Source: Natronoglycomyces albus (GTDB lineage: Bacteria > Actinomycetota > Actinomycetes > Mycobacteriales > Micromonosporaceae). From it: a DNA stretch of 64,000 nucleotides. Shown in pieces: positions 8,795 through 17,989 of this stretch (position 1 is the stretch's first letter; each line of letters opens with the position of its first letter). Location: assembly GCF_016925535.1 (NCBI RefSeq), contig NZ_CP070496.1, positions 2,604,001 through 2,668,000 of the forward strand, given 5' to 3'. The position numbers were made by a program, and so were the translations under genes. The notes under the pieces were generated by a model. That model was given only the letters and a program-made list of their open reading frames with translations. It ran no database searches and was not told where the DNA came from.

Positions 8795-9808
8795 CTAATA
8801 GGTGAGCATGGGCGCGGCCGTGGTCTCGGTGCGCCGCAAGACAAACCAGAAGTTGCCGTTGAGCTCAGACGCGAAGTCGTCCAGTTTGACCGGCCCCTCT
8901 GGGCTGTCAAAGTGAACCGAGGCGACCTCCCACTCCCCACTTTCGGTGAAGACCTTCTGCCATCCGTCGACCGGCATGCTCAGCTGGGTCTGGTATTCGC
9001 GCAGGATTTCGGTGTCGTCCTCGGCGATGATCACGCGCTCAAGATCCATCATGGATGCCGGATCGGTGCGTTCCTTCGACCACGCCACGGTATAGGAGCG
9101 GCCGTCGTCGCCGTTGATCGTCCACCTCCCCTCCGATCCATCGGGGGTGGGCTCGGACGACTCCGTGCGCGTGTCGACCATGACCAGATAGACCCCGCCA
9201 GAGCGCACGCTCAGCGCCGCCATGTGCAAGTGGCGACGCAGGCTTGCCCAAGAGGGCAGGTAGCGCAGGGTATTGAGCGCCGCGATCGCGTAACCGTATC
9301 GGTTGAGTGCCGAGAACGACGAGATGTCAGCCATGAAGATCGTCGGCGACTCCCGCTGGGAACTCTGCGCGTCCTCGATCACCTTGGATTGCAGCCAGCG
9401 CACCCCGGGCTCGGAGATGTCCACCCCGTCGAGTTCGAAACCACGCTGGTTCAAGGGCCGCAGCACCCGTCCCGTTCCGCAACCGAATTCGATGCCGCGA
9501 ATACCGGTCGGGTCCGAAATATGCGTAGCGATGAAGTCGAGTTCCGTGGAGAGGTCCCATCCGAAGACGGCTTCGCACAGCTCGGGTTGTTCGAAGAGTC
9601 GCCCGCCGATCGGGTACGCATAACCGTCTTTGACCAGTGCGTCCGCCTGGTCACGCGTGACGATGTGGTTCTGGTCGTAGTGGAGCGTCCGGAGTTTGCG
9701 GCTCGTTCCCACCATCGCCGCCGTGTCCGGCCACGTTAGATTCACGGCTGGGTCGATGTAAATAAATGATCCGTCCTCGACTTCAACACATCGTGTGACA
9801 CCTAGCAT
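8795..9808 (-). CDS. SAM-dependent methyltransferase at the end of the RiPP cluster
   Basis: 337 residues. A family-specific N-terminus (about 95 residues) precedes a class I methyltransferase core: motif I GIEFGCGTGRVLRPL, motif II LDGVDIS and a post-core LSVRSGGVYLVMVDT. An AAAGG box stands seven bases before the ATG. It is the last gene of the - strand run that starts with the precursor peptide, 52 bases after the glycosyltransferase gene. By analogy with enteropeptins, where a methyltransferase acts on ornithine made by a peptide arginase, it could N-methylate the modified peptide. That role is inference; a small-molecule substrate is equally possible. Confidence 0.82.
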   Translation of the reverse strand: MLGVTRCVEVEDGSFIYIDPAVNLTWPDTAAMVGTSRKLRTLHYDQNHIVTRDQADALVKDGYAYPIGGRLFEQPELCEAVFGWDLSTELDFIATHISDPTGIRGIEFGCGTGRVLRPLNQRGFELDGVDISEPGVRWLQSKVIEDAQSSQRESPTIFMADISSFSALNRYGYAIAALNTLRYLPSWASLRRHLHMAALSVRSGGVYLVMVDTRTESSEPTPDGSEGRWTINGDDGRSYTVAWSKERTDPASMMDLERVIIAEDDTEILREYQTQLSMPVDGWQKVFTESGEWEVASVHFDSPEGPVKLDDFASELNGNFWFVLRRTETTAAPMLTY

Positions 9809-9860
9809 GTAACACCTTTCTCCATCGTGAGATTCTCGTTCGGGCCTGAATACGACGAGT

Positions 9861-10991
9861 TCATACTCTGAGCACGTCTGTCCACGCTTGAACGATCGGC
9901 TCGGTGTCGAGGGTTTGCCTACGCTCGTGGCGCGCGGCGACGAGCTTGTCCCACTGGCACTCCACGAGGTCCTCCAGCGCCGTGGTCCACGTGGCTGGAA
10001 ATTCCTCGCTCCACGGTTCGCTCGCCAGCACCAGGCCCGCTGAACCGACCAGCTCTGGGAGCGCGCCCTGATCGCTGACCACGGGGACTAGGCCAGCCCT
10101 GAGGGCCTCGATAACCGTGTTGCACCCGGTCTCCCCCGTATAGTCCGGATGCAGAAAAATGGCGTGTTCGCGCAGCAGACCCGCCATGTCATTGACCGAC
10201 GAGCTGGGGCGAAACCTAAGGTCCCGGCAGGATTGCGCGTATTGGGCGAAGGGGCCCGCGTCGACCCAACCGCCTCGACCGTTGGGGTAGATCACTCGGC
10301 ACGTCTCCTCCTGATACAGGCGTGGATCGGCAAAGCAGTCGATGGTGAATCCACGTTTGGTCGCGGTGTGGGCGATTTTCGCCACCGCCGCCAAGGCTTT
10401 GCGGGGATGGGACGTGTGCACGATCCGTTGGCGGGCAACAGTGGGTGGGGTTTCCTCCCATGGCACATGGGAGGTGAGGTTGTAGATCACCCGGGACGTC
10501 GCTTCCGAATAAAGGAAGTCCCGCCGCCAATTGTCGCGGTGCCATTGGGAGGCGAAGACGACAGCGTCAAAACGTTCCAGGTACGGGCGCAGGCGCTTGC
10601 CTATCACCGGCATCGTCTGACGGTGGATGGCGACCATGTCTAGTGAGGAGTCCTCTGTCAACAAGACGTGGCGCGCCTGGGAAAGTCGTGAGAACATCTC
10701 GTCGGGGGCACTGTAGTCACGCAACCACAGCAGGCGCACATGCGGGCCGTCCTCGATGTCGCCGATGTGTTTCACTGGTTTGAACTTCACTGTGGACACC
10801 CGTGGCTGCCCCGAGAATCGTCCATAATAGTGGACTTCTATACCGAGTCCGGCCAGCTGACGGGCTAGGTTCAGCACGACCACCTCAGAGCCTGGGAGCG
10901 GATGAGAGAAAGGGTCCTCACCGCCAAGCACGATGTCGCTGCGGTTGACGATGACGACCTGCGGTGTCCGGTCCCGTCGCACAGTACTCAT
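9861..10991 (-). CDS. GT-B glycosyltransferase, GT4-like
   Basis: 376 residues from the ATG at 10991, which overlaps the stop of the WD40 gene by ATGA. The N-terminal domain begins with a Rossmann strand (QVVIVNRSDI) and contains GSEVVVLNLARQLAGLGIEV, a typical acceptor-domain helix. The C-terminal domain shows the EX7E element in ETGCNTVIEALRAGLVPVV followed by SDQGALPELVGSAGLVL. A nucleotide-sugar-dependent retaining transferase is expected. Within the cluster it might glycosylate the peptide, which has Ser and Thr in the core, but this has no direct support. Confidence 0.85.
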   Translation of the reverse strand: MSTVRRDRTPQVVIVNRSDIVLGGEDPFSHPLPGSEVVVLNLARQLAGLGIEVHYYGRFSGQPRVSTVKFKPVKHIGDIEDGPHVRLLWLRDYSAPDEMFSRLSQARHVLLTEDSSLDMVAIHRQTMPVIGKRLRPYLERFDAVVFASQWHRDNWRRDFLYSEATSRVIYNLTSHVPWEETPPTVARQRIVHTSHPRKALAAVAKIAHTATKRGFTIDCFADPRLYQEETCRVIYPNGRGGWVDAGPFAQYAQSCRDLRFRPSSSVNDMAGLLREHAIFLHPDYTGETGCNTVIEALRAGLVPVVSDQGALPELVGSAGLVLASEPWSEEFPATWTTALEDLVECQWDKLVAARHERRQTLDTEPIVQAWTDVLRV

Positions 10992-13900
10992 GAGAGACGC
11001 TCCGCTCCCAGCGTATTCAGCAGCGCCGGGGTCAAACGCAGGTGAAAAATCCCGCCGCTGGCAGTACCCACCACCAGTGAATGCCGGTGCCCCACGACCT
11101 GGGTCGGCCGGTTGGGCAGAGGGACCGAAACCCCTGTGGCACGCAAGGGGTTCCACAGCAACAGTTCCTTTTGGTCGTCGATGGCGGCCACGACCGGGGT
11201 CGAGCCCACGCAGGCCACCGCGACGCTCATAAACCGCGCCTCACTGCGGTAGGTCTGGGCCAGGAGGCTGAAATCGCGTAGATCCCACGCTTGGAGGCAT
11301 CCGTTAATGTCGGCGGAGGCCAGTAGGCCAGCGCCGTTGATGGTGACGAAGGCGAGATCGTTGAGGACGCCGGTGTGTCCGGGCAGTTCGGCGAGCATCC
11401 GTCCACTGGTGGGTTCCCACAGGCGAAGCTGTCCGTTGAATGACCCTGAGGCTAGGATCGTCGTGTCCGCATACGAGATGACCTCGACGCAGCGGACCCA
11501 GTCCGGATGGGCCGCAATCGCGGTCCGCATCTGCCCCGATTCCAGGTCCCACATCTCTAGGTAGCCGTCAAACGTGCCCGAGACAAGAATGTCGGTTCCC
11601 TCGAATGTGCCGAAGGCGAGCCCACCCACGATGCCCTTGGTGCCTTTGAGGTTGCGTACCGGCTCCATGGTGGCTTGGTCCCAGAGCCTGATGAGGCCGT
11701 CGTCGGCGGCGGTGGCCACTACCGCCTGGCCCTGGTGGTGGCCCAATGCCACGGCCATGAGGTATTCCTCGTGGTGGACCGAGGCGAGTTGGCGCGGCTG
11801 GGGTTGGAGCTCCCACAGTCGGGTTCTTTGGCTGGCCAGCGCTGCCGCCACCCGGAAGTGGTCGCCGCGCCGAGTCACCGCCAGCGAACGTACCGGATCG
11901 TCGGCTCTTGGCGATGTCGCCGGCGAAGCCTCGATCGGCCACCAGGTGCGAACGGTCGCGTCGAAACCAGCACTCACCAGCGTCGGTACGCCGTTGGCGG
12001 TGGAAAACGCGACCGAGAGCACCCCTTGTTCATGGCCTCGCAACACAGTGATCTGTTCTTTGGTGCGCACATCCCACAGGCGGACGGTTTCGTCATCCGA
12101 TCCCGTCGCCACGACGTCGACTCCGGCGGCGTTGCCGAAGGCCACTGAACGGACCCAGTCGGTGTGTCCTTCCAGAGTCGCCACTTCCGTTGCGCTGTCG
12201 ACGTTCCACAAGCGCACAGTGTTGTCAAATCCCGCTGAGGCCAGCAGGGGTTGACCCGCGACCACCGCGAACGCGATATCGCCCACGCCGCCTCGATGGC
12301 AGGCTTCGATGCGTGCGTATTCGCCTCCCAGGAGGTCCCATATCCGGATGGTTCCGTCGTCGGAACACGAGGCGATGAGGTTACGGCCGTCGAATTGGCA
12401 CAGTACTGCCCTCCACACCCAATCCTCGTGCCCGACGATGGTGTTCAACACCCCGGTGGTTTCCAGGTCCCACACTCGTATCGTGCGATCGGCCCCGGCC
12501 GATATCAGGACGTCTCGGCCCTCTATCTGGCCGAACTCAACCGACCAGATTCCGCGGGTGTGCCCTTTGAGTACCGCCAAGGTCGCGCCGTCGCGCGGGT
12601 TCCACAGGTGAATCGACTTGTCGAATCCAGCCGAGGCGATGATGGGGTTTTCCTCGAAGGTGCCGATGGCGACCGCGCTTACGGCCGACTTATGTTCCTC
12701 GTAATACCCCACGACGCTGCCATGATCGGTTCCGCGCAACACAACGGTGCCGTCGGCCGAGGCCGATGCGACGACTCCGCGTCCATCGACGTTTCCGGTT
12801 GCCACCTCCCACACCCAGTTGTCATGCATCCGCATTACTTGAGCCGATTGAACTGGCCGATCGTCGACGTAGGTCACGTGCCAGGGTCGCTGGCTTTCTG
12901 ACTCCCTCGTGGTGGGGCCCTCAGCGCACATTCGGTCGCCATTGGCGGCCGGTTCAATCAACGCGGCCAACATTTCCGCTTGGGCGCTGCGCATTGCCGG
13001 GTCGAGTTGGGGCGACATCAGCTCCGGGTTGGCGTGGGCCTGCGCCATGGCCATGGAACGTGGTTCGGCGCCCGGAACCGGTTGACAGGGCAATAGCCGA
13101 TGCAGCGAGGTGGGATCGACCGCTTCGTCAAACCCGTACCGGGTCAGGTACTTCGACAACTCGCCGGCTTGGGCGGCGTGAAAGGCCAAGTGCGGCACGG
13201 CATAGGAGCGGGTGAAGGCACTATCGGGTATGCGCTGCCACAGCTGCTGGGCGATTCTGGCATGGACACGGGCGGCGTCATACAGTTCCTGGCTGACCTG
13301 CTGGAAATGTCGCACGAGCTGTACATGGGAAAGCCGGTAGGTTGTGTGTTCCGAATCGGTTTCGACCAGCCACGGCACGTGCGTAAGTACGGCGTTGACG
13401 TCGGTCTCGGTAAACGGTGTTCCCACGAGCGCCTCCGCCAAGAGCGGCCACACCTCTTTAGGGGGCGCTCCCTGGCCCTGTGCCCACGCTAGCGCGCACA
13501 ACATGGCCCGCACCCTAGTGCGGGTGGTGGGCTCGATGTGGGCCAGGTCCTGTGCAATCGCGGTGGCGAGGCTGGCGCGATGCGGTGACATTGGTTCGGG
13601 TTCAGCGCCGGTTACCTCTTCGGCCAAGGCGAGCCGACGCACATGGGCGCTAGCCAACAGTTTCGCCACCAGGAAGTTTCCTCCGGCTCGTAGCGCCAAG
13701 GTGTTGGTCAGCGCGGGCAACGAAGGCTCTAGCATCCCATCGGGGTTGGCGCGGGTGCGCAGGATGCCGGTGAGGTAGGACCGGAGATCTCGCAGGTTCT
13801 GGGGCAGCGAAGCGGGCTGGTCCATGGAGATCACCGTGTGCGGGCGCAAGCAGGTGCGGATCAGCCCGGCCCCTTTGGCTGGGGTCGTGGTTCGCAGTGG

Positions 13901-14389
13901 AACAGGGTGGTCCGCCTCGATAGCGGTCACGACCCGAATTCCATCATCGCTTAGCTTCCGCACCCCCAACGCCAAGGTAAGGGCGTCGTCGTAGGCGGTC
14001 TCGTCGAGGGAGTCAATGAGGACCACTGGTGGCAGGCGGTGTTTCGTCGCCGCAGGTGCTGGCCTAGCCCGCAGGCGCGCGTTGACCTGATCGAGCACTG
14101 TCTGGGCGCTGTGGGCGCGCGCGTCGATGTGCACGTCAATCAGGCCCGGCGGGTAGGTGAGCTCCTTCGACGGGTGGTTCCGGGCGCGGGCTTGCTGTTG
14201 CGGTGCCGATGCCAGCGCTCGCAGCAGCGTGGTCTTGCCAGCCCCAGCTTGGCCTTCCAGGAGCAGGACTCCGGCAGGTTCGCAGGAGAGCCAGTCGACT
14301 ATGCGCGCGGTGATCTCGGGGCGAGCCACGACGGGCTCGGTTCCCAATAGCGAGGTCTTGCCGGGTATGGGTCCGCCAGTGCCGGTCAT
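10988..14389 (-). CDS. P-loop (STAND/NACHT-like) ATPase with 14 WD40 repeats
   Basis: 1133 residues from the ATG at 14389, which has a GAGGA box seven bases upstream (a TTG at 14425 would overlap the MFS gene). The N-terminus carries Walker A GQAGAGKT (46-53) and Walker B VVLIDSLDE (122-130), followed by a helical region. From about residue 520 I count 14 WD40 repeats, each closing with an LWD/LWN-type motif, which suits two seven-bladed propellers. The architecture is that of signal-transducing STAND ATPases. It sits inside the RiPP cluster, so it may act as a sensor, scaffold or regulator. No DNA-binding or effector domain is obvious. Confidence 0.88.
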   Translation of the reverse strand: MTGTGGPIPGKTSLLGTEPVVARPEITARIVDWLSCEPAGVLLLEGQAGAGKTTLLRALASAPQQQARARNHPSKELTYPPGLIDVHIDARAHSAQTVLDQVNARLRARPAPAATKHRLPPVVLIDSLDETAYDDALTLALGVRKLSDDGIRVVTAIEADHPVPLRTTTPAKGAGLIRTCLRPHTVISMDQPASLPQNLRDLRSYLTGILRTRANPDGMLEPSLPALTNTLALRAGGNFLVAKLLASAHVRRLALAEEVTGAEPEPMSPHRASLATAIAQDLAHIEPTTRTRVRAMLCALAWAQGQGAPPKEVWPLLAEALVGTPFTETDVNAVLTHVPWLVETDSEHTTYRLSHVQLVRHFQQVSQELYDAARVHARIAQQLWQRIPDSAFTRSYAVPHLAFHAAQAGELSKYLTRYGFDEAVDPTSLHRLLPCQPVPGAEPRSMAMAQAHANPELMSPQLDPAMRSAQAEMLAALIEPAANGDRMCAEGPTTRESESQRPWHVTYVDDRPVQSAQVMRMHDNWVWEVATGNVDGRGVVASASADGTVVLRGTDHGSVVGYYEEHKSAVSAVAIGTFEENPIIASAGFDKSIHLWNPRDGATLAVLKGHTRGIWSVEFGQIEGRDVLISAGADRTIRVWDLETTGVLNTIVGHEDWVWRAVLCQFDGRNLIASCSDDGTIRIWDLLGGEYARIEACHRGGVGDIAFAVVAGQPLLASAGFDNTVRLWNVDSATEVATLEGHTDWVRSVAFGNAAGVDVVATGSDDETVRLWDVRTKEQITVLRGHEQGVLSVAFSTANGVPTLVSAGFDATVRTWWPIEASPATSPRADDPVRSLAVTRRGDHFRVAAALASQRTRLWELQPQPRQLASVHHEEYLMAVALGHHQGQAVVATAADDGLIRLWDQATMEPVRNLKGTKGIVGGLAFGTFEGTDILVSGTFDGYLEMWDLESGQMRTAIAAHPDWVRCVEVISYADTTILASGSFNGQLRLWEPTSGRMLAELPGHTGVLNDLAFVTINGAGLLASADINGCLQAWDLRDFSLLAQTYRSEARFMSVAVACVGSTPVVAAIDDQKELLLWNPLRATGVSVPLPNRPTQVVGHRHSLVVGTASGGIFHLRLTPALLNTLGAERLS

Positions 14390-14399
14390 GCCGCGTTCC

Positions 14400-15683
14400 T
14401 CACTGTTGACCTTGCTCGGCGCCAACGGAGGCTTTACGCATGGTGTCGCTGAAGCTGGCTGCGGCCTCGGCTAGTCCCCGGTAGGCAAGGCAGAAGGCGA
14501 CCAGCAACCCGATGCCGCTAAAGAGGAACACCGCTCGGAGGCCGAATAGGTCGCCTAGAAATCCCCCAAGGATGAACCCGATGGGGGCTAGGCCGCCGCC
14601 GAGGAGGACGAACACTGAGGTGACCCGGCCGAGTAGTTCGCGTGGCACGAGGGCCTGGCGGATGCTGGTGCTGGTCGCGTTCCAGGTGATGAGGGGAATT
14701 CCCTGCAGGAAGAACACCGCGCCCACCAGGAGTGGCGCGGAGAGGAAGGCCGGTGGCAGCGTCAAGATGGCGTAGCCGACCACCGAGATCATGAGGATGC
14801 GCGTTGGCCCTATCGATTTCATGATGCGCCCTGCGAACATTCCTCCGATGATGGCGCCCACGGAGGTGACGCCGAAGATGAGGCCGAAGCCGAGGCTGCC
14901 CAGGCCTAGCACCTCGGTGACGTAGAGAACCAGTACGCCCTCGGGCATCCACCCGAAGATGTTCCAGGCCGCCACGATGATGGCGATGCTGCGCAGGCCC
15001 CGGTGGTTGTTGAGCCAGCGGGCACCCTCCTTGATCTCTTGCCAGTAGGCTCCCTTGCGCTCTTCCTCGCCTTCCTTCTGTGCCTTTGCCTGCCTGGGGA
15101 AGGCCGTCTGGTTGGCGAATCGCACGATGATCAGAGCCGCGATTCCGAAGGTGAGACTGTTGACCGCGAAGGGGACGAACAGGGCCATGCCGAAGATGAG
15201 CCCGCCCGCCGCCGGGCCGAGCACTCCGTTGCCGATTTCGGTGACGCTGGCCTTGTATCCGTTGACTTTTGCCAGGTCCTGGGGGTGCACGATCCTTGGC
15301 AGGAACGTGGCCGAGGAAATGTCGTGCAGCAGCCCGCCGGTGCCCAGGGTGAGGGCCAGGATGAACAAGTGCCACAGCGATATTTCGTCAAAGAAGACCA
15401 AAGTGGCGAAGGTGGCGAGCACGAGGCAGCGCAGGAAGTCGACGACGACCATCGCGCGGCCCTGGTGGAGTCGGTCCACGAACGCGCCGATGGGCAGCGA
15501 GAAGATCAGGCTCGGGATCATGGTCGCCGCCGCCAGCGACGCGATGATGCGTGGGTCTTGCGTGAGCGTCGCCCCCAGCAGCGGCAACGCCACGAAGTAG
15601 ATTCCGTCTCCGAAGTTGGATATGCCGGTGGCGGTGACTAGGCGTTTCCAATGGGACGGGTTCTGTAGGGACACCTCAGACAT
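14400..15683 (-). CDS. MFS transporter (DHA-type), probable exporter
   Basis: 427 residues from the ATG at 15683; GTG or ATG starts up to seven codons earlier are possible. About 12 transmembrane segments are visible. The loop between helices 2 and 3 has the MFS pattern IGAFVDRLHQGRAM, and a basic central loop (AKAQKEGEEERKGAYW) separates the halves. The family includes macrolide and multidrug exporters. It lies 4 bases after the arginase-like gene and 10 bases before the WD40 gene. In this context it is the natural candidate for exporting or giving immunity to the peptide product. Confidence 0.88.
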   Translation of the reverse strand: MSEVSLQNPSHWKRLVTATGISNFGDGIYFVALPLLGATLTQDPRIIASLAAATMIPSLIFSLPIGAFVDRLHQGRAMVVVDFLRCLVLATFATLVFFDEISLWHLFILALTLGTGGLLHDISSATFLPRIVHPQDLAKVNGYKASVTEIGNGVLGPAAGGLIFGMALFVPFAVNSLTFGIAALIIVRFANQTAFPRQAKAQKEGEEERKGAYWQEIKEGARWLNNHRGLRSIAIIVAAWNIFGWMPEGVLVLYVTEVLGLGSLGFGLIFGVTSVGAIIGGMFAGRIMKSIGPTRILMISVVGYAILTLPPAFLSAPLLVGAVFFLQGIPLITWNATSTSIRQALVPRELLGRVTSVFVLLGGGLAPIGFILGGFLGDLFGLRAVFLFSGIGLLVAFCLAYRGLAEAAASFSDTMRKASVGAEQGQQ

Positions 15684-15687
15684 CTGA

Positions 15688-16470
15688 CTAGTTCTCCCCA
15701 TCTTTATTGAGTTCTCTCGTATCGGCACCGACGGTTCGCCGGTCATCTCTCATGGCGTCAACCAGCGCGGACACGATCGTGAGCACTGAGGAGGTCTCGG
15801 CGGGGGTCGACCGGTCCGATGCCCATTCCACCAGGTCGCAGCCGAGGATGGGCGGGCCGTGGGAGATCGTCTCGATCTGGTTGGTCAAGGTGGCCACGGT
15901 GCACTCCATTGTTTCCGGGACGGTTTCGGGGAACGTGACGGAGGAGAATTCGACCGGGTCCAGGTAGTCCACGTCCACCGTCACATAGGAGTACTGCGGG
16001 TTGCGCACGTGCGCGATAGGCGCGGGTACGGGCAGTTCCCGGCAGCCGTAACGTTCGATCGGCAGCCCGAACCGCTTTTGCACGAAGTGGAAAACCGAGT
16101 AGTTGTTCAACGTTGGCGTCACGTGCGCGTCGTGGTGGGCGTCAAACTGGTGCACGATGCCGTGCCCGTACCAGTGGGTGATGGCTTGCAATGCTGAAAA
16201 ACTCAGGCGATGGTCTCCGCCGAGCAATAGCGGCCGTTCACCGGCTTCGAGAATCGATGTCGTGAGCGAGGTGATCGCCAGCGGGATCACCTCCCCCAGC
16301 CTCCGATTCAAGAAGATCGGGGCGTTGATCCCCTCGACCTGGTCGAGGATCTCGTGCCATGTCGGGCCGTTATAGCCGGTGCCGGGTTTGCGTGACGAGG
16401 CGTCCCAGTCGCAGACAATCGGAGTGACGCGCGGCCGGTCACCCCGGTCGGCCACGCCCTCAGACCGCAC
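15688..16470 (-). CDS. Arginase/ureohydrolase-fold enzyme, candidate peptide arginase
   Basis: 260 residues with the manganese-binding motifs of the ureohydrolase family: GGDHR at 84-88 (usually GGDHS), DAHHD at 110-114 with His116, and DVDYLDP at 166-172. All metal-ligand positions look filled. The GTG at 16470 is chosen for its GGAAGG box eight bases upstream; it overlaps the radical SAM gene by 11 bases. A later GTG at 16453-16455 is the alternative. Peptide arginases such as OspR (landornamide) and the enteropeptin enzyme convert peptidyl Arg to ornithine. The adjacent precursor has exactly one Arg, so I infer the same role here. Confidence 0.85.
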   Translation of the reverse strand: MRSEGVADRGDRPRVTPIVCDWDASSRKPGTGYNGPTWHEILDQVEGINAPIFLNRRLGEVIPLAITSLTTSILEAGERPLLLGGDHRLSFSALQAITHWYGHGIVHQFDAHHDAHVTPTLNNYSVFHFVQKRFGLPIERYGCRELPVPAPIAHVRNPQYSYVTVDVDYLDPVEFSSVTFPETVPETMECTVATLTNQIETISHGPPILGCDLVEWASDRSTPAETSSVLTIVSALVDAMRDDRRTVGADTRELNKDGEN

Positions 16471-17725
16471 CGAACTTGCCTTCCAAGTATCGCTTCGGGA
16501 AATCCACAAACGTCACAGTGCTGTTCTTATTGATATTGCATGCCATGACATCGGGGGCCGTGACGTAACCGGACTCGACATAGGCGTTGGAGCGGCATCC
16601 GCCGCCACAGGCCGAGCCCACAGCGCATTTGCTGACGTTTTCGCAGTTGGTGTAGCGAAACGAGTTGAAGTATTCGCTGTCGTACCAGGCCGTCGGCAGG
16701 TCCACTGTACGAATGTCGGGGCCGGTGAAGTCGGCGGACTCGCGGCTGGTGAGCGTGGGGCAGGCGGCGATTTCCCCGCTGGCCGTGACGTACACCAGCG
16801 AATAGGCCACACCGCATTCCGGTTCGAAGTCCAGCAGATTTGCCGATTCGCATACTTTCCCGGCCCGCACATTGTCGGCCAAGTAGGGGCGCAGGAAGTC
16901 CCAGAACTCGGGCGCGGTCAGTCCGTTGTCGTAGTCGAGGGCGCCGCCGGTGGCGATGACCCGGTCGACGTTTAGCGTGGTCTTGGGGTATCGCCGGGCC
17001 ATGAACTCGATGGTGTCGCCCAGGTATTCGAGGTTTCCCTTGTGCGCCATGAGGGACAGCTTGATGTCGAGCCCCTGTTCCTGCAACGCGTCGAGCCCGC
17101 GCATGGTGCGCTTCAACGCCCCGCGATGGCCCCGACTTTCGTCGTGTACCGACTCGATGTGGGAGTCGAGCGAAACTTGCACCGCCGAGATGCCGATGGA
17201 TTTCATGAACGCGGCTTCGGCGTCCTTGATAAGGGTGCCGTTGGTATGAACGGTCACTTCCATGCCGTAGGAGCGGGCGTCTTCGAGGTAGGTGCGCCAG
17301 TTCGGTTCCAGCAGGAATTCACCGCCGGTGAAGTCGATTTGTAGTAGGCCCATCTGGTCGGCCTGCTGGATGAGCGGCCGGACGATGTCGGGGCCGATGG
17401 CTTCTTTGCGGAAGGGGCCGGAGACCGAGTAGCAGTAGCTACAGCTGAGGTTGCACCGCAGCGACACTTCAATCTGCATGCGCCGCAGATGCGGGCCGCC
17501 GCTGACCTCGCGAAAGACGATGTCCTCGCCGAGCCAGCCGGCCTTGGAGAAGGATTCGACGGCGTTGGGGTAGGCCTGGTGAACCTGATCGGTCGTACTG
17601 CTGCTGGCGTTGCGTGCCATGGCTAGGACTTTTCCGATTGATCCCGACATGACCGGCCTCGTTTTCCCAGCGTTGACGAGGTAGGTCCTCTGACCGGTCT
17701 TGTCCCATACGATTCGGTTGGGCAT
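16460..17725 (-). CDS. Radical SAM/SPASM peptide maturase
   Basis: 421 residues from the ATG at 17725 (AAGGA box eight bases upstream). The radical SAM cluster motif C91-x3-C95-x2-C98 is followed by FTGGEFLLE. The C-terminal SPASM-type domain supplies Cys304, Cys322, Cys361, Cys367, Cys373, Cys377 and Cys396, including the ACGGGC segment, for auxiliary iron-sulfur clusters. The first 75 residues may act as a small recognition domain. Such enzymes install thioether or C-C links in ribosomal peptides. The 264-base gap between the precursor stop and this start contains a weak inverted repeat but no gene. Confidence 0.93.
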   Translation of the reverse strand: MPNRIVWDKTGQRTYLVNAGKTRPVMSGSIGKVLAMARNASSSTTDQVHQAYPNAVESFSKAGWLGEDIVFREVSGGPHLRRMQIEVSLRCNLSCSYCYSVSGPFRKEAIGPDIVRPLIQQADQMGLLQIDFTGGEFLLEPNWRTYLEDARSYGMEVTVHTNGTLIKDAEAAFMKSIGISAVQVSLDSHIESVHDESRGHRGALKRTMRGLDALQEQGLDIKLSLMAHKGNLEYLGDTIEFMARRYPKTTLNVDRVIATGGALDYDNGLTAPEFWDFLRPYLADNVRAGKVCESANLLDFEPECGVAYSLVYVTASGEIAACPTLTSRESADFTGPDIRTVDLPTAWYDSEYFNSFRYTNCENVSKCAVGSACGGGCRSNAYVESGYVTAPDVMACNINKNSTVTFVDFPKRYLEGKFGAV

Positions 17726-17989
17726 GTCGGGTTCCTTCGGGGTCGGGTGTGGGTCTGTCCTCATCCCCGTCGGGTTCATGGAGACAGGGCTATGCGCGTA
17801 GCCGTGGGCGCAAGGGGGCGCCGGTCCACGAACTGACTGGGGATGAGCGAAGGCGGAGCTTAAGTAAGGCACGTGACAGGGTGACGATGGAGAGCCTGCT
17901 ATCGCGATAACGCCTTGCGCCAAAGGCAAGTAGTTACACATTTTCCACTTCATGGCCTCTTATCACGGGCCTTTTAACAAGCTCTCGGA

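Noticed and set aside
17726-17953. 76-codon N-terminal extension of the radical SAM gene
   Set aside because: Composition is unlike the family, and the ATG at 17725 has an AAGGA box and begins at the expected place.
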